Shown: positions 8,070 to 15,984 of the stretch, in pieces | Layout of the letters: each line of letters starts with the position of its first letter | How positions within the stretch are numbered: position 1 is the stretch's first letter | NCBI RefSeq assembly: GCF_963676275.1 | Contig: NZ_OY781091.1 | Location: forward strand, 3,202,775 to 3,266,774 | Length of the DNA: 64,000 bases | Source of the DNA: an uncultured Cohaesibacter sp. | GTDB lineage: Bacteria > Pseudomonadota > Alphaproteobacteria > Rhizobiales > Cohaesibacteraceae | Reading direction: 5' to 3' | Notes under the pieces: model-generated | Database searches by the model: none | Seen by the model: only the letters and a program-made list of their open reading frames with translations | Told to the model about the DNA's origin: nothing | Position numbers and translations under genes: made by a program

Positions 8070-8690
8070 ATGATTTGCTCCATGTGCCACATTAAAGGCA
8101 TGCAGCAATCGGACTTGAAAATTCTCGTCGCAGATGAAAACCGCTCTCGTGCTTCCATTATCAAATTGGGGCTCATTGAGAACGGCTATTCCAATGTCGA
8201 GATCATAACCAGTTTTTCAGGCTTCGCCGCGCTCGTCGAGGCGGTTCAACCAGATGTCATCGTCGTCGATCTGGAGAATCCACAGCGCGATACTCTGGAA
8301 GCCTTCTTTGCGCTGTCGCGATCGATCAAGCGCCCCATTGCCATGTTTGTTGACCAGTCCGATCTGACATCCATGCAGGAAGCCATTGATGCGGGCGTGT
8401 CCGCCTATGTGGTGGATGGTCTGAAAAAGGACCGTGTGCGCCCCATCATGGAAATGGCGATTGCCCGTTTTCGTGCCTATTCGAAGATGGAAGATGAACT
8501 CAAGGAAGCCAGATCCCAACTGAAGGATCGCGACATTCTGGGAAAAGCCAAGCAGATCCTCATCAATCATAAGGGCTTGACGGAAGACGAGGCCTACAGG
8601 CAAATTCGCACGACTGCCATGAACAAGCAAAAGAAAATGTCCGACGTTGCGCATAGCATTGTACTCGCCGCAGAAGCGATGGACTTGTAG
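8070..8690 (+). CDS. nasT: NasT, ANTAR-domain nitrate antiterminator
   Basis: 206 residues from ATG 8070. An N-terminal response-regulator-like domain (LKILVADENRSRASIIKLGL; VDLEN at the phosphoacceptor region) is followed by a C-terminal ANTAR RNA-binding domain at roughly 145-200 (LKDRDILGKAKQILIN, then GLTEDEAYRQIR). In the known NasS/NasT systems NasT binds tandem hairpins in leader RNA and prevents termination. Without nitrate it is sequestered by NasS. nasS follows 13 bp later, and candidate target hairpins flank the pair on both sides. No ribosome site is clear for 8070; ATG 8100, giving MQQSDLKILV, is an equally good start by homology. Confidence 0.9.
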   Translation: MICSMCHIKGMQQSDLKILVADENRSRASIIKLGLIENGYSNVEIITSFSGFAALVEAVQPDVIVVDLENPQRDTLEAFFALSRSIKRPIAMFVDQSDLTSMQEAIDAGVSAYVVDGLKKDRVRPIMEMAIARFRAYSKMEDELKEARSQLKDRDILGKAKQILINHKGLTEDEAYRQIRTTAMNKQKKMSDVAHSIVLAAEAMDL

Positions 8691-8703
8691 GAGCCGGAAC
8701 GCC

Positions 8704-9933
8704 ATGACCAACTCTCTTTTCCCCATACAGGCCGGCTTCATTCCTCTTAATGATGCTGCCATTCTGATCATTGCCAGAGAATGCGGCTTTGCCCAAGAGG
8801 AAGGCATCGATCTGCAACTGCAAAAGGAAACAAGCTGGGCCACCCTGCGCGACAAGCTAGCAATCGGGCTATTCGACGTTGCCCATATTCTTGCGTCCAT
8901 TCCTGTCGCTGCCAGTTGCAATCTCTTTCCCTTGCCGCTTGATGTCGTGGTTCCCATGTCGCTCGGGTTGGGCGGCAATATGATTACCCTGTCACGCGCC
9001 ATCTGGGAGCGCCATCTGGGCCCTGCGGAAACTGGCGATTTCAGCGCCAGGCAGGCGGGTGAGAATGTCTCCAGCATCATCAAGATCAGACAACAGCTCG
9101 GGCTGGCCAAACTGAAATTCGGCGCGGTCCACCCCTTCTCCTCCCATAATTATGAATTGCGCTACTGGCTTGCCGGATGTGGCATCGACCCCGAAGCGGC
9201 TGTCGATATCGTGTTTCTGCCACCGTCAACCATGCCCGATGCGCTCAGATCCGGCGCAATTGACGGCTACTGCGTCGGCGAACCATGGAACAGCAGCGCC
9301 ATTCTCGATGGAGAAGGATTGCTGCTGACCACCAAATCCCATATCTGGCAATCAAGCCCGGAAAAAGTGCTGGCCGTTCGCACAAATTTCGCCAAAGAAC
9401 AGCAGCAGGCCCATTTCGCGTTGCTAAGAGCGCTCTATAAAGCGGCCCTCTGGATAGAGGATGCTGACAATCTGACTGCGCTTTGCGACATCCTGTCCGC
9501 GAATGACTATCTTGGAAAGCCCGGAGACTATCTGGCCGCCGGGTTCAGCGGGGAAATTCGAACCGGCTACAGCAAGACACCGACCATACATATTCCTGAC
9601 TTCTATCTCTCGGCCTCACGCGCGGCACTCTATCCATGGAACAGCCACGCCCTCTGGTTCTATAGCCAGATGGTTCGCTGGGGCCATGCCCCTTGCAGCG
9701 ACGCGCTGATCGCCAAAGTACGCAAGACCTTCAGCCCCGCCCTTCTCAAGCAGGCACTGACGCCTCTGGGCATCTCTCTGCCTGTGGCCGAAGAAAAACC
9801 TGAAGGCTCTTTCAGCCATGCAATCGCATTGCCGGGCACGGCAGGAGAGATCACATTCGGACCGGACCAGTTTTTCGAGGGCCGGATTTTCGATCCAGAC
9901 GACATTACCGGCTATCTGGCGAAGCAAAAATGA
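8704..9933 (+). CDS. nasS: NasS, cytoplasmic nitrate sensor (NrtA-like)
   Basis: 409 residues resembling the nitrate-binding protein NrtA but without a signal peptide. It shares the motifs [27 protein letters not shown] and LWFYSQMVRWG with NrtA encoded just downstream. The start ATG 8704 has TAGGAG about 10 nt upstream; an earlier in-frame ATG at 8647 lies inside nasT. Lack of a leader and coupling to nasT match NasS proteins, which hold NasT inactive and release it when nitrate or nitrite binds. Confidence 0.9.
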   Translation: MTNSLFPIQAGFIPLNDAAILIIARECGFAQEEGIDLQLQKETSWATLRDKLAIGLFDVAHILASIPVAASCNLFPLPLDVVVPMSLGLGGNMITLSRAIWERHLGPAETGDFSARQAGENVSSIIKIRQQLGLAKLKFGAVHPFSSHNYELRYWLAGCGIDPEAAVDIVFLPPSTMPDALRSGAIDGYCVGEPWNSSAILDGEGLLLTTKSHIWQSSPEKVLAVRTNFAKEQQQAHFALLRALYKAALWIEDADNLTALCDILSANDYLGKPGDYLAAGFSGEIRTGYSKTPTIHIPDFYLSASRAALYPWNSHALWFYSQMVRWGHAPCSDALIAKVRKTFSPALLKQALTPLGISLPVAEEKPEGSFSHAIALPGTAGEITFGPDQFFEGRIFDPDDITGYLAKQK

Positions 9934-10065
9934 TCTTTATTTGAGCAGGTATTTATACCTACGCCCATTCTTTAGTCACTATTAACTTTTATTCCGGCCG
10001 GAGCGTAAAGTCGAAAAATAAAAAATTCGGAATATATTTCAGCAGCTTGATTTCAGAACTCGCAA
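9934..10065. other. Upstream region of the nrtA sigma-54 promoter
   Basis: No gene. A near-perfect dyad AGGTATTTATACCT sits at 9947-9960, ~106 bp upstream of the sigma-54 site. That is a plausible distance for an activator, but the sequence does not look like a canonical NtrC site. The remainder is AT-rich. Confidence 0.3.
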
Positions 10066-10082
10066 TTGGCACACCGCTTGCA
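10066..10082 (+). promoter_or_regulatory. Sigma-54 (-24/-12) promoter for the nrt-nas operon
   Basis: TTGGCACACCGCTTGCA matches the sigma-54 consensus TGGCAC-N5-TTGCA. The predicted start is ~10093, giving a ~145-nt leader before nrtA. It is the second such promoter bordering the nasTS pair. Confidence 0.82.
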
Positions 10083-10096
10083 ATGCAATAGGCGAG

Positions 10097-10129
10097 TGCT
10101 GCAGTGGAGCAGCAGGCCCAACGAAGGGC
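10097..10129 (+). promoter_or_regulatory. ANTAR-binding two-hairpin RNA motif in the nrtA leader
   Basis: P1 is TGCTGC-AGTGGA-GCAGCA (10097-10114) and P2 is GCCC-AACGAA-GGGC (10116-10129), one nucleotide apart. Both loops are hexanucleotides with A at position 1 and G at position 4, the published signature of ANTAR-protein RNA targets. They begin at predicted +5 of the sigma-54 transcript and precede a terminator. NasT is the obvious ligand. Confidence 0.8.
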
Positions 10130-10146
10130 AGATATAAAAGGCAACG

Positions 10147-10207
10147 AAGCCATATCGGATTGAATGATATCCCCCTCGGATGCATTCACGACGATATGGC
10201 TTTTTTT
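10147..10207 (+). terminator. Attenuator (Rho-independent terminator) in the nrtA leader
   Basis: An 11-bp stem AAGCCATATCG (10147-10157) / CGATATGGCTT (10192-10202) contains an inner TGAATG / CATTCA stem. It merges into seven Ts (10201-10207), 30 nt before the nrtA start codon. This is a strong intrinsic terminator inside the leader, so transcription of the nrt-nas genes needs antitermination, presumably by NasT. Confidence 0.85.
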
Positions 10208-10237
10208 ATGGATTTTTGACCCTAACAGGAGGCATTT

Positions 10238-11632
10238 ATGCCATTTGCTAGAACGACAAGAAACGCTTTCCTGCTCTCTCTGGCGATCGCTTCGACCAGC
10301 CTGACCAGCCTTGCCCGGGCTGAGATGCTGGACGTGGAAAAAGACGAGTTGAAATTCGGCTTCATCAAGCTGACAGATATGGCCCCTCTGGCAGTTGCCT
10401 ACGAGAAGGGCTATTTCGAGGATGAAGGCCTGTTTGTCACGCTGGAAGCTCAGGCCAACTGGAAGGTACTGCTCGACAGAACCATCACCGGCGAGCTTGA
10501 CGGCGCCCATATGCTTGCCGGCCAGCCACTGGCAGCAACCATCGGCTTTGGCACCAAAGCCCACATCGTCACCCCCTTCTCTATGGATCTGAACGGCAAC
10601 GGCATCACCGTCTCCAATGAAATCTGGGAAATGATGAAGGCCAATATCCCGACCGGGGCCGATGGCAAGCCGGAACATCCGATCAAGGCCGACGCCCTCA
10701 AGCCTGTGATCGACAAGTTCAAGGCAGAAGGCAAGCCCTTCAACATGGGCATGGTCTTCCCTGTTTCCACCCACAATTATGAACTGCGCTACTGGCTAGC
10801 TTCCGGCGGTATCAATCCGGGCTACTATTCGCCTACCGACGTGTCCGGCCAGATCAAGGCCGATGCGCTTCTCTCGGTCACCCCTCCGCCGCAGATGCCC
10901 GCCACCCTTGAGGCCGGAACCATCTATGGCTATTGCGTCGGCGAGCCATGGAACCAGCAGGCTGTGTTCAAGGGCATCGGTGTACCGGTTATTACCGACT
11001 ATGAAATCTGGAAGAACAATCCCGAAAAGGTGTTTGGTCTGACGGCCGAATTCACAGAGGAATATCCGAACACCACGCTGGCCATTACCAAGGCCCTCAT
11101 TCGTGCGGCCAAGTGGCTGGATGAGAATGACAATGCCAACCGCATGGAAGCGGTCGAGATTCTCTCCCGCTCCGAATATGTCGGCGCGGACAAGGAAGTC
11201 ATCGCCAACTCCATGACCGGCACCTTCGAATATGAAAAGGGCGACAAACGCCCGGTACCTGATTTCAACGTGTTCTATCGCTATTATGCGACTTACCCCT
11301 ACTACTCCGACGCAGTCTGGTATCTCTCACAGATGCGTCGTTGGGGCCAGATCCCTGAAGCCAAACCTGACAGCTGGTATGATGAAGTTGCCAAATCGGT
11401 TTATCGCCCTGACATCTATCTGAAAGCGGCAAAGATGCTGGTCGATGAAGGCTATGCCGATGAGGCAGACTTCCCATGGGATAGTGATGGCTACCGCGAG
11501 CCGACCCCTGCCGGCGATATCATCGACGGTGTCCCCTATGACGGCAAGCAACCCAATGCCTATATCGATTCTCTCACGATCGGCCTTAAGTCCGGAGAGA
11601 TCGTAGAAGGCAGCAACATCATCACGAAATAG
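10238..11632 (+). CDS. nrtA: Nitrate ABC transporter, periplasmic binding protein NrtA
   Basis: 464 residues. A signal peptide (basic N-terminus, hydrophobic stretch, LARA cleavage region near residue 28) precedes the NrtA/SsuA-like binding domain with [34 protein letters not shown] and [11 protein letters not shown]. It delivers nitrate (possibly nitrite or cyanate) from the periplasm to NrtB. AGGAGG precedes the start by 5 nt. First gene of the rightward operon behind the sigma-54/ANTAR leader. A hairpin follows the gene, as for other binding proteins in this window. Confidence 0.93.
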   Translation: MPFARTTRNAFLLSLAIASTSLTSLARAEMLDVEKDELKFGFIKLTDMAPLAVAYEKGYFEDEGLFVTLEAQANWKVLLDRTITGELDGAHMLAGQPLAATIGFGTKAHIVTPFSMDLNGNGITVSNEIWEMMKANIPTGADGKPEHPIKADALKPVIDKFKAEGKPFNMGMVFPVSTHNYELRYWLASGGINPGYYSPTDVSGQIKADALLSVTPPPQMPATLEAGTIYGYCVGEPWNQQAVFKGIGVPVITDYEIWKNNPEKVFGLTAEFTEEYPNTTLAITKALIRAAKWLDENDNANRMEAVEILSRSEYVGADKEVIANSMTGTFEYEKGDKRPVPDFNVFYRYYATYPYYSDAVWYLSQMRRWGQIPEAKPDSWYDEVAKSVYRPDIYLKAAKMLVDEGYADEADFPWDSDGYREPTPAGDIIDGVPYDGKQPNAYIDSLTIGLKSGEIVEGSNIITK

Positions 11633-11644
11633 GCCCCACTGGGG

Positions 11645-11676
11645 CGGTTATCCGGCTTCCCCCGACCGGGTAACCG
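11645..11676 (+). other. Intercistronic hairpin between nrtA and nrtB
   Basis: CGGTTAtCCGG pairs with CCGGgTAACCG around a 10-nt loop, 12 nt after the nrtA stop. No T-run follows, so it more likely protects the abundant nrtA message or gives partial attenuation than full termination. Confidence 0.5.
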
Positions 11677-11739
11677 TTCCCCATTCCCCATTCTCCATTT
11701 ACTGAAACCAACGGCACGATTTTCATAGGGACCAGAAAA

Positions 11740-12822
11740 ATGACCGACATGACCAGTAATACAGTGAGCAGTCCGGAACCAAGCATGCGTCAGCAGCGCA
11801 TTCTGGCCTTCGTCAACAAGGCTAGCGGTTGGCTAGATGCTCTCGGCTTGTCCTGGTTGACACCCCTCATCAAGATTGCGGCAGGTGACAATCTGCGCGA
11901 ACAAATGTCGGAGCTCAAGCGCGTTCTGCTTATACCGCTGATGGGTATTCTGGTTTTTCTCCTTCTCTGGGCAGGATTGGCACCGCAGGTCAAGACATCT
12001 CTGGGTGCCATTCCCGGTCCGGTGCAGGTTTGGCAACAGGCAGGCAATCTGTGGCAGGACCATTTGCGCGAACGCCAGAAAGCCGCCGACTTCTACGACC
12101 GGCAGGAGGAGCGCAACTCCAAGCTCGAAGCCGCAGGCAAGAGCGACAAGATCAAGTGGCGCACCTATACCGGCAAGCCAACCTATATCGACCAGATCGT
12201 CACCTCGCTCATCACGGTTGGTGTGGGCTTCTTCATCGGCAGCCTGATTGCCATCCCGCTTGGCATAGCCTCCGGCCTGTCCAAAACGGTCAATGGCGCC
12301 ATCAATCCGCTGATCCAGATCTTCAAGCCGGTTTCTCCCCTCGCATGGTTGCCGCTCGTCACCATGATCGTCTCGGCGCTTTATGTGGATGTCGTTGACT
12401 GGCTGCCGAAATCGCTTTTGATCTCCGCCGTCACTGTGACCCTCTGTTCGCTTTGGCCAACGCTCATCAACACCGCGCTGGGCGTTGCATCTGTCGACAA
12501 GGATCTGATGAATGTCGGCCGCGTCTTGCAGCTTTCCACCTCCAAGACAGTGACCAAGCTGGTTCTGCCCTCGGCCCTGCCGCTGATCTTCACCGGGCTG
12601 CGCCTGTCCCTCGGTGTGGGCTGGATGGTGCTGATTGCCGCAGAAATGCTGGCGCAGAATCCCGGTCTGGGCAAGTTCGTCTGGGACGAATTCCAGAATG
12701 GCTCCTCCCAATCGCTGGCGAAAATCATGGTTGCGGTACTGACGATCGGTCTGGTTGGTTTCATCCTCGACCGGGTCATGTATGCCCTGCAACGCGCCTT
12801 CACCTTCAGTTCAAACCGCTAA
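11740..12822 (+). CDS. nrtB: Nitrate ABC transporter permease NrtB
   Basis: 360 residues of the SsuC/TauC/NrtB permease type. A cytoplasmic N-terminus and one membrane segment (~55-75) are followed by a polar, lysine/glutamate-rich loop (~95-145) and the five-helix permease core. The coupling region that docks on the ATPase is visible around DLMNVGRVLQLS and PLIFTGLRLSLGVGWM. The long periplasmic loop between the first helix and the core is typical of proteobacterial NrtB. It lies 10 bp before the ATPase gene. Inner membrane. Confidence 0.92.
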   Translation: MTDMTSNTVSSPEPSMRQQRILAFVNKASGWLDALGLSWLTPLIKIAAGDNLREQMSELKRVLLIPLMGILVFLLLWAGLAPQVKTSLGAIPGPVQVWQQAGNLWQDHLRERQKAADFYDRQEERNSKLEAAGKSDKIKWRTYTGKPTYIDQIVTSLITVGVGFFIGSLIAIPLGIASGLSKTVNGAINPLIQIFKPVSPLAWLPLVTMIVSALYVDVVDWLPKSLLISAVTVTLCSLWPTLINTALGVASVDKDLMNVGRVLQLSTSKTVTKLVLPSALPLIFTGLRLSLGVGWMVLIAAEMLAQNPGLGKFVWDEFQNGSSQSLAKIMVAVLTIGLVGFILDRVMYALQRAFTFSSNR

Positions 12823-12832
12823 GGGCAGCACC

Positions 12833-14605
12833 ATGACTATTCTGGAAATCTCTAATCTGTCCAAGCATTATGGCGAAGGCTCCCATCGCAATGATGTCCT
12901 GACCGATGTCAACCTGAAGGTCGAAGAAGGGGAATTCATCGCCATTGTCGGCTTTTCCGGCTCTGGCAAGACCACTCTCATTTCATTGCTTGCCGGCCTT
13001 ATCGAGCCGGAAATCGGCGGCGTCATCTTCAAGGGCAAGGAAATCGACGGCCCCAGCCCCGAGCGCGGACTGGTGTTTCAATCCTATTCCCTGATGCCCT
13101 GGCTTTCGGTGCAAGGCAATATCGCCCTGGCCGTTGACAGTGTTCACAAGAGCAAATCCAGAGAAGAGCGTGCCGCGCTGGTGGCGCACTATATCGAAAT
13201 GGTCGGGCTCAGCCATGCGAAAGACCGCAATCCCTCCGAGCTGTCCGGTGGCATGCGCCAGCGCGTCGCCGTGGCCCGGGCGCTGGCCATGCAGCCCGAA
13301 CTGTTGCTCATGGACGAACCACTCTCTGCGCTTGATGCCCTGACCCGCGCCAAATTGCAGGACGAGTTTGCAGCCATTTCACAAGAAGAGAAGAAAACCA
13401 TCATTCTCATCACCAACGATGTTGATGAGGCCATTCTTCTTGCCGACCGGATCATTCCCCTAACTCCGGGCCCGAACGCAACACTGGGCAAGGAATTCAA
13501 GGTCGACCTGCCCCGCCCGCGCGATCGTGGCGCCATGAATCATGACGATGATTTCATTGCCTTGCGGGCCGCTGTTACGGAATATCTGATGTCGATCAGC
13601 GCCCAGAAAGCAGCTGAACAGCAGGAAGCTGACATTACCCTGCCCAATCTTATACCGATTGAAAAAGCCAGACGCAGCAAGAACAGACCGCTTCCAGCGG
13701 CCTATAGCGACACGGCCCGGTCGGATCGGGAGCAAGGCTATCTCGACTTCAGCCAGTTGACCAAGATCTACCCCACACCAAAGGGCCCACTGACAGTCGT
13801 CGACGGCTTTGACCTGAAGGTCAACAAGGGCGAATTCATCACCCTTATCGGTCATTCCGGCTGCGGCAAATCGACTGTGCTCTCCATGGCCGCCGGTCTC
13901 AACCCGATTTCGGCTGGCGGCATCATTCTTGATGGCAAGCATATCCAGAGTGCAGGCCCGGACAAGGCCGTGGTCTTTCAGGCCCCTTCCCTGATGCCTT
14001 GGATGACGGCACGAGAGAATGTCATGCTCGGTGTCGATGAAGTCTACCCCAAGGCCAGCAAGGCAGAACGGGCGGATATTGTCGATTACTATCTTTCCAG
14101 AGTAGGCCTTGGCGATAGCCTCGACAGGCTCGCATCTGACCTCTCCAATGGCATGAAGCAGCGTGTCGGCATCGCCCGCGCCTTTGCCCTTTCGCCCAAG
14201 CTTCTGCTGCTCGATGAACCCTTCGGGATGCTGGACAGCCTCACCCGCTGGGAATTGCAGGACGTTCTGATGGAAGTCTGGGATCGCACCAACGTCACCA
14301 CCATCTGCGTCACCCATGATGTTGATGAAGCCATCCTGCTGGCAGACCGTGTGGTGATGATGTCCAATGGTCCCCGGGCTCGCATTGGCAACATCATGAA
14401 GGTCGATCTGCCGCGCCCGCGCTCGCGCAAGGAACTGCTCGCCCATCCCGACTATTATGCCTATCGCGAGGAATTGCTCGACTTCCTAGAAGCCTATGAA
14501 GGGGGCGCGGATCCGAGCGACGAGCAACTGAAATCCATTCAGCAGAAACGCGCCATGCGCCTTGCCCGTCAGCGCGGCGGCCAGAACAATTGTGCCGCCG
14601 AGTGA
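12833..14605 (+). CDS. Nitrate ABC transporter, two ATPase domains fused (NrtC-NrtD type)
   Basis: 590 residues containing two complete NrtD-like ATP-binding domains. Domain 1: Walker A GFSGSGKTT (40-48), signature LSGGM (137-141), Walker B LLLMDEP (157-163). Domain 2: Walker A GHSGCGKST (340-348), signature LSNGM (437-441), LLLLDEP, and switch histidine H495 in THDVDEA. In domain 1 the switch histidine is replaced by asparagine (N195 in TNDVDEA), so one of the two composite ATP sites is probably impaired. The fusion gives a fixed asymmetric ATPase pair for the NrtB dimer. ATG 12833 is used; the frame extends back to 12755 inside nrtB. Confidence 0.92.
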   Translation: MTILEISNLSKHYGEGSHRNDVLTDVNLKVEEGEFIAIVGFSGSGKTTLISLLAGLIEPEIGGVIFKGKEIDGPSPERGLVFQSYSLMPWLSVQGNIALAVDSVHKSKSREERAALVAHYIEMVGLSHAKDRNPSELSGGMRQRVAVARALAMQPELLLMDEPLSALDALTRAKLQDEFAAISQEEKKTIILITNDVDEAILLADRIIPLTPGPNATLGKEFKVDLPRPRDRGAMNHDDDFIALRAAVTEYLMSISAQKAAEQQEADITLPNLIPIEKARRSKNRPLPAAYSDTARSDREQGYLDFSQLTKIYPTPKGPLTVVDGFDLKVNKGEFITLIGHSGCGKSTVLSMAAGLNPISAGGIILDGKHIQSAGPDKAVVFQAPSLMPWMTARENVMLGVDEVYPKASKAERADIVDYYLSRVGLGDSLDRLASDLSNGMKQRVGIARAFALSPKLLLLDEPFGMLDSLTRWELQDVLMEVWDRTNVTTICVTHDVDEAILLADRVVMMSNGPRARIGNIMKVDLPRPRSRKELLAHPDYYAYREELLDFLEAYEGGADPSDEQLKSIQQKRAMRLARQRGGQNNCAAE

Positions 14606-14610
14606 AAGAG

Positions 14611-15945
14611 ATGAAAAAGAAGCTCGTTATCATTGGCAATGGAATGGCTCCGGGGCGCATGCTTGAGCATATACTCGCGATGGCCCCCGACGCTTTCGAA
14701 GTGACCATCTTCAACGCCGAACCTCGCGTCAATTACAATCGCCTGATGCTGTCTCCGGTCCTGTCGGGCGAAAAGACCTATCAGGACATCATCACCCATG
14801 GCGATGACTGGTATGATGCGCGGGGCATCACTCTGCACAAGAATGCGAAAGTGACAGAGATTGATCGCGAGGCAAGGATTGTCCGATCCGTCAATGGCAT
14901 CGAAGCGGCTTATGATCAGTTGGTCATAGCCACCGGCTCAACGCCCTTTATCATTCCCCTGCCCGGCCATGATCTGGACGGGGTTCTGACCTATCGCGAC
15001 CTTGATGATGTGGAATGCATGCTCAAGGTGGCCAGGGACGGTGGCCGCGCCGTGGTTATCGGTGGTGGCTTGCTCGGTCTGGAAGCAGCCGCCGGACTGA
15101 AAAAGCAAGGCATGGAGGTCACCGTCCTTCATCTCATGCCAACGCTCATGGAACGCCAGCTGGACCCGGCTGCTGGATATCTGCTGGAGCAGGCCTTTCA
15201 GGCTCGCGGCATCGAAATACGCACCCAGGCCAATAGCCGGGAAATCATCGGCAAGGATGGCAAGGTGATCGGTATCAGACTTGAGGATGGCACCGAGATC
15301 GATGCCTGCATCATCGTCATGGCAGTCGGAATACGGCCGTCCATCGCGCTGGCCAGACAGGCGGGGCTGGATGTCAATCGCGGCATTCTGGTTGATGATG
15401 CCATGTGCACATCCGATCCGGACATCTTCTCTCTTGGCGAATGCGTCGAGCATCGGGGCCAATGCTACGGGCTCGTTGCACCGCTTTATGAAATGGGTGC
15501 CGTGCTCGCTGACAATCTGCTGGGCAGGCACGCGCTTTACCATGGCTCGGTAACGGCAACCAAACTCAAGGTGACCGGCATTGATCTTTACTCTGCGGGA
15601 GATTTTGCCCCGGCGGACGACCGCGAGGACATCATCCTGCGCGATGGCAGCAAAGGCGTCTACAAGCGGCTGGTGCTGAAGGATAACAGGATTGTTGGTG
15701 CCGTACTCTATGGAGACACCACTGACGGCCCTTGGTTCTTCGAACTGCTGAAACAAGGCATTGATATTTCGCCACTCCGCGACACCCTCATTTTCGGGCA
15801 GGCCTATCAGGGCGAAGAATTTTTGCCCCCTGAAAAACAGGCATCAGTGCCAGAGAGAGAAGCCTCTGGCAGGAACGGTGCTCCCCAATCCGGAATGCAC
15901 GAAAAGACCGGAACCAGAATGTTGAAACGGGTCGCATTTCGATAA
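14611..15945 (+). CDS. NirB-N-like FAD/NAD(P)H oxidoreductase (NasB/NasC-type electron donor)
   Basis: 444 residues equivalent to the N-terminal half of NADH nitrite reductase NirB and to NasB/NasC donors. The FAD motif is KKLVIIGNGMAPGRMLEHIL, NYNRLMLSPVL binds the flavin region, and the second Rossmann motif is VVIGGGLLGLEAAAGL. FSLGECVEHRG is the C-terminal FAD contact and TKLKVTGIDLYSAG follows. It lacks the BFD iron-sulfur and siroheme domains of full NirB. Placed 5 bp after the transporter and 39 bp before nasA, it most likely feeds NAD(P)H electrons to NasA. The C-terminal ~35 residues are low-complexity and unconserved. Confidence 0.88.
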   Translation: MKKKLVIIGNGMAPGRMLEHILAMAPDAFEVTIFNAEPRVNYNRLMLSPVLSGEKTYQDIITHGDDWYDARGITLHKNAKVTEIDREARIVRSVNGIEAAYDQLVIATGSTPFIIPLPGHDLDGVLTYRDLDDVECMLKVARDGGRAVVIGGGLLGLEAAAGLKKQGMEVTVLHLMPTLMERQLDPAAGYLLEQAFQARGIEIRTQANSREIIGKDGKVIGIRLEDGTEIDACIIVMAVGIRPSIALARQAGLDVNRGILVDDAMCTSDPDIFSLGECVEHRGQCYGLVAPLYEMGAVLADNLLGRHALYHGSVTATKLKVTGIDLYSAGDFAPADDREDIILRDGSKGVYKRLVLKDNRIVGAVLYGDTTDGPWFFELLKQGIDISPLRDTLIFGQAYQGEEFLPPEKQASVPEREASGRNGAPQSGMHEKTGTRMLKRVAFR

Positions 15946-15984
15946 TTTTCGCAATAACCGCAATGACTTGCAAAGAGGGACAGG

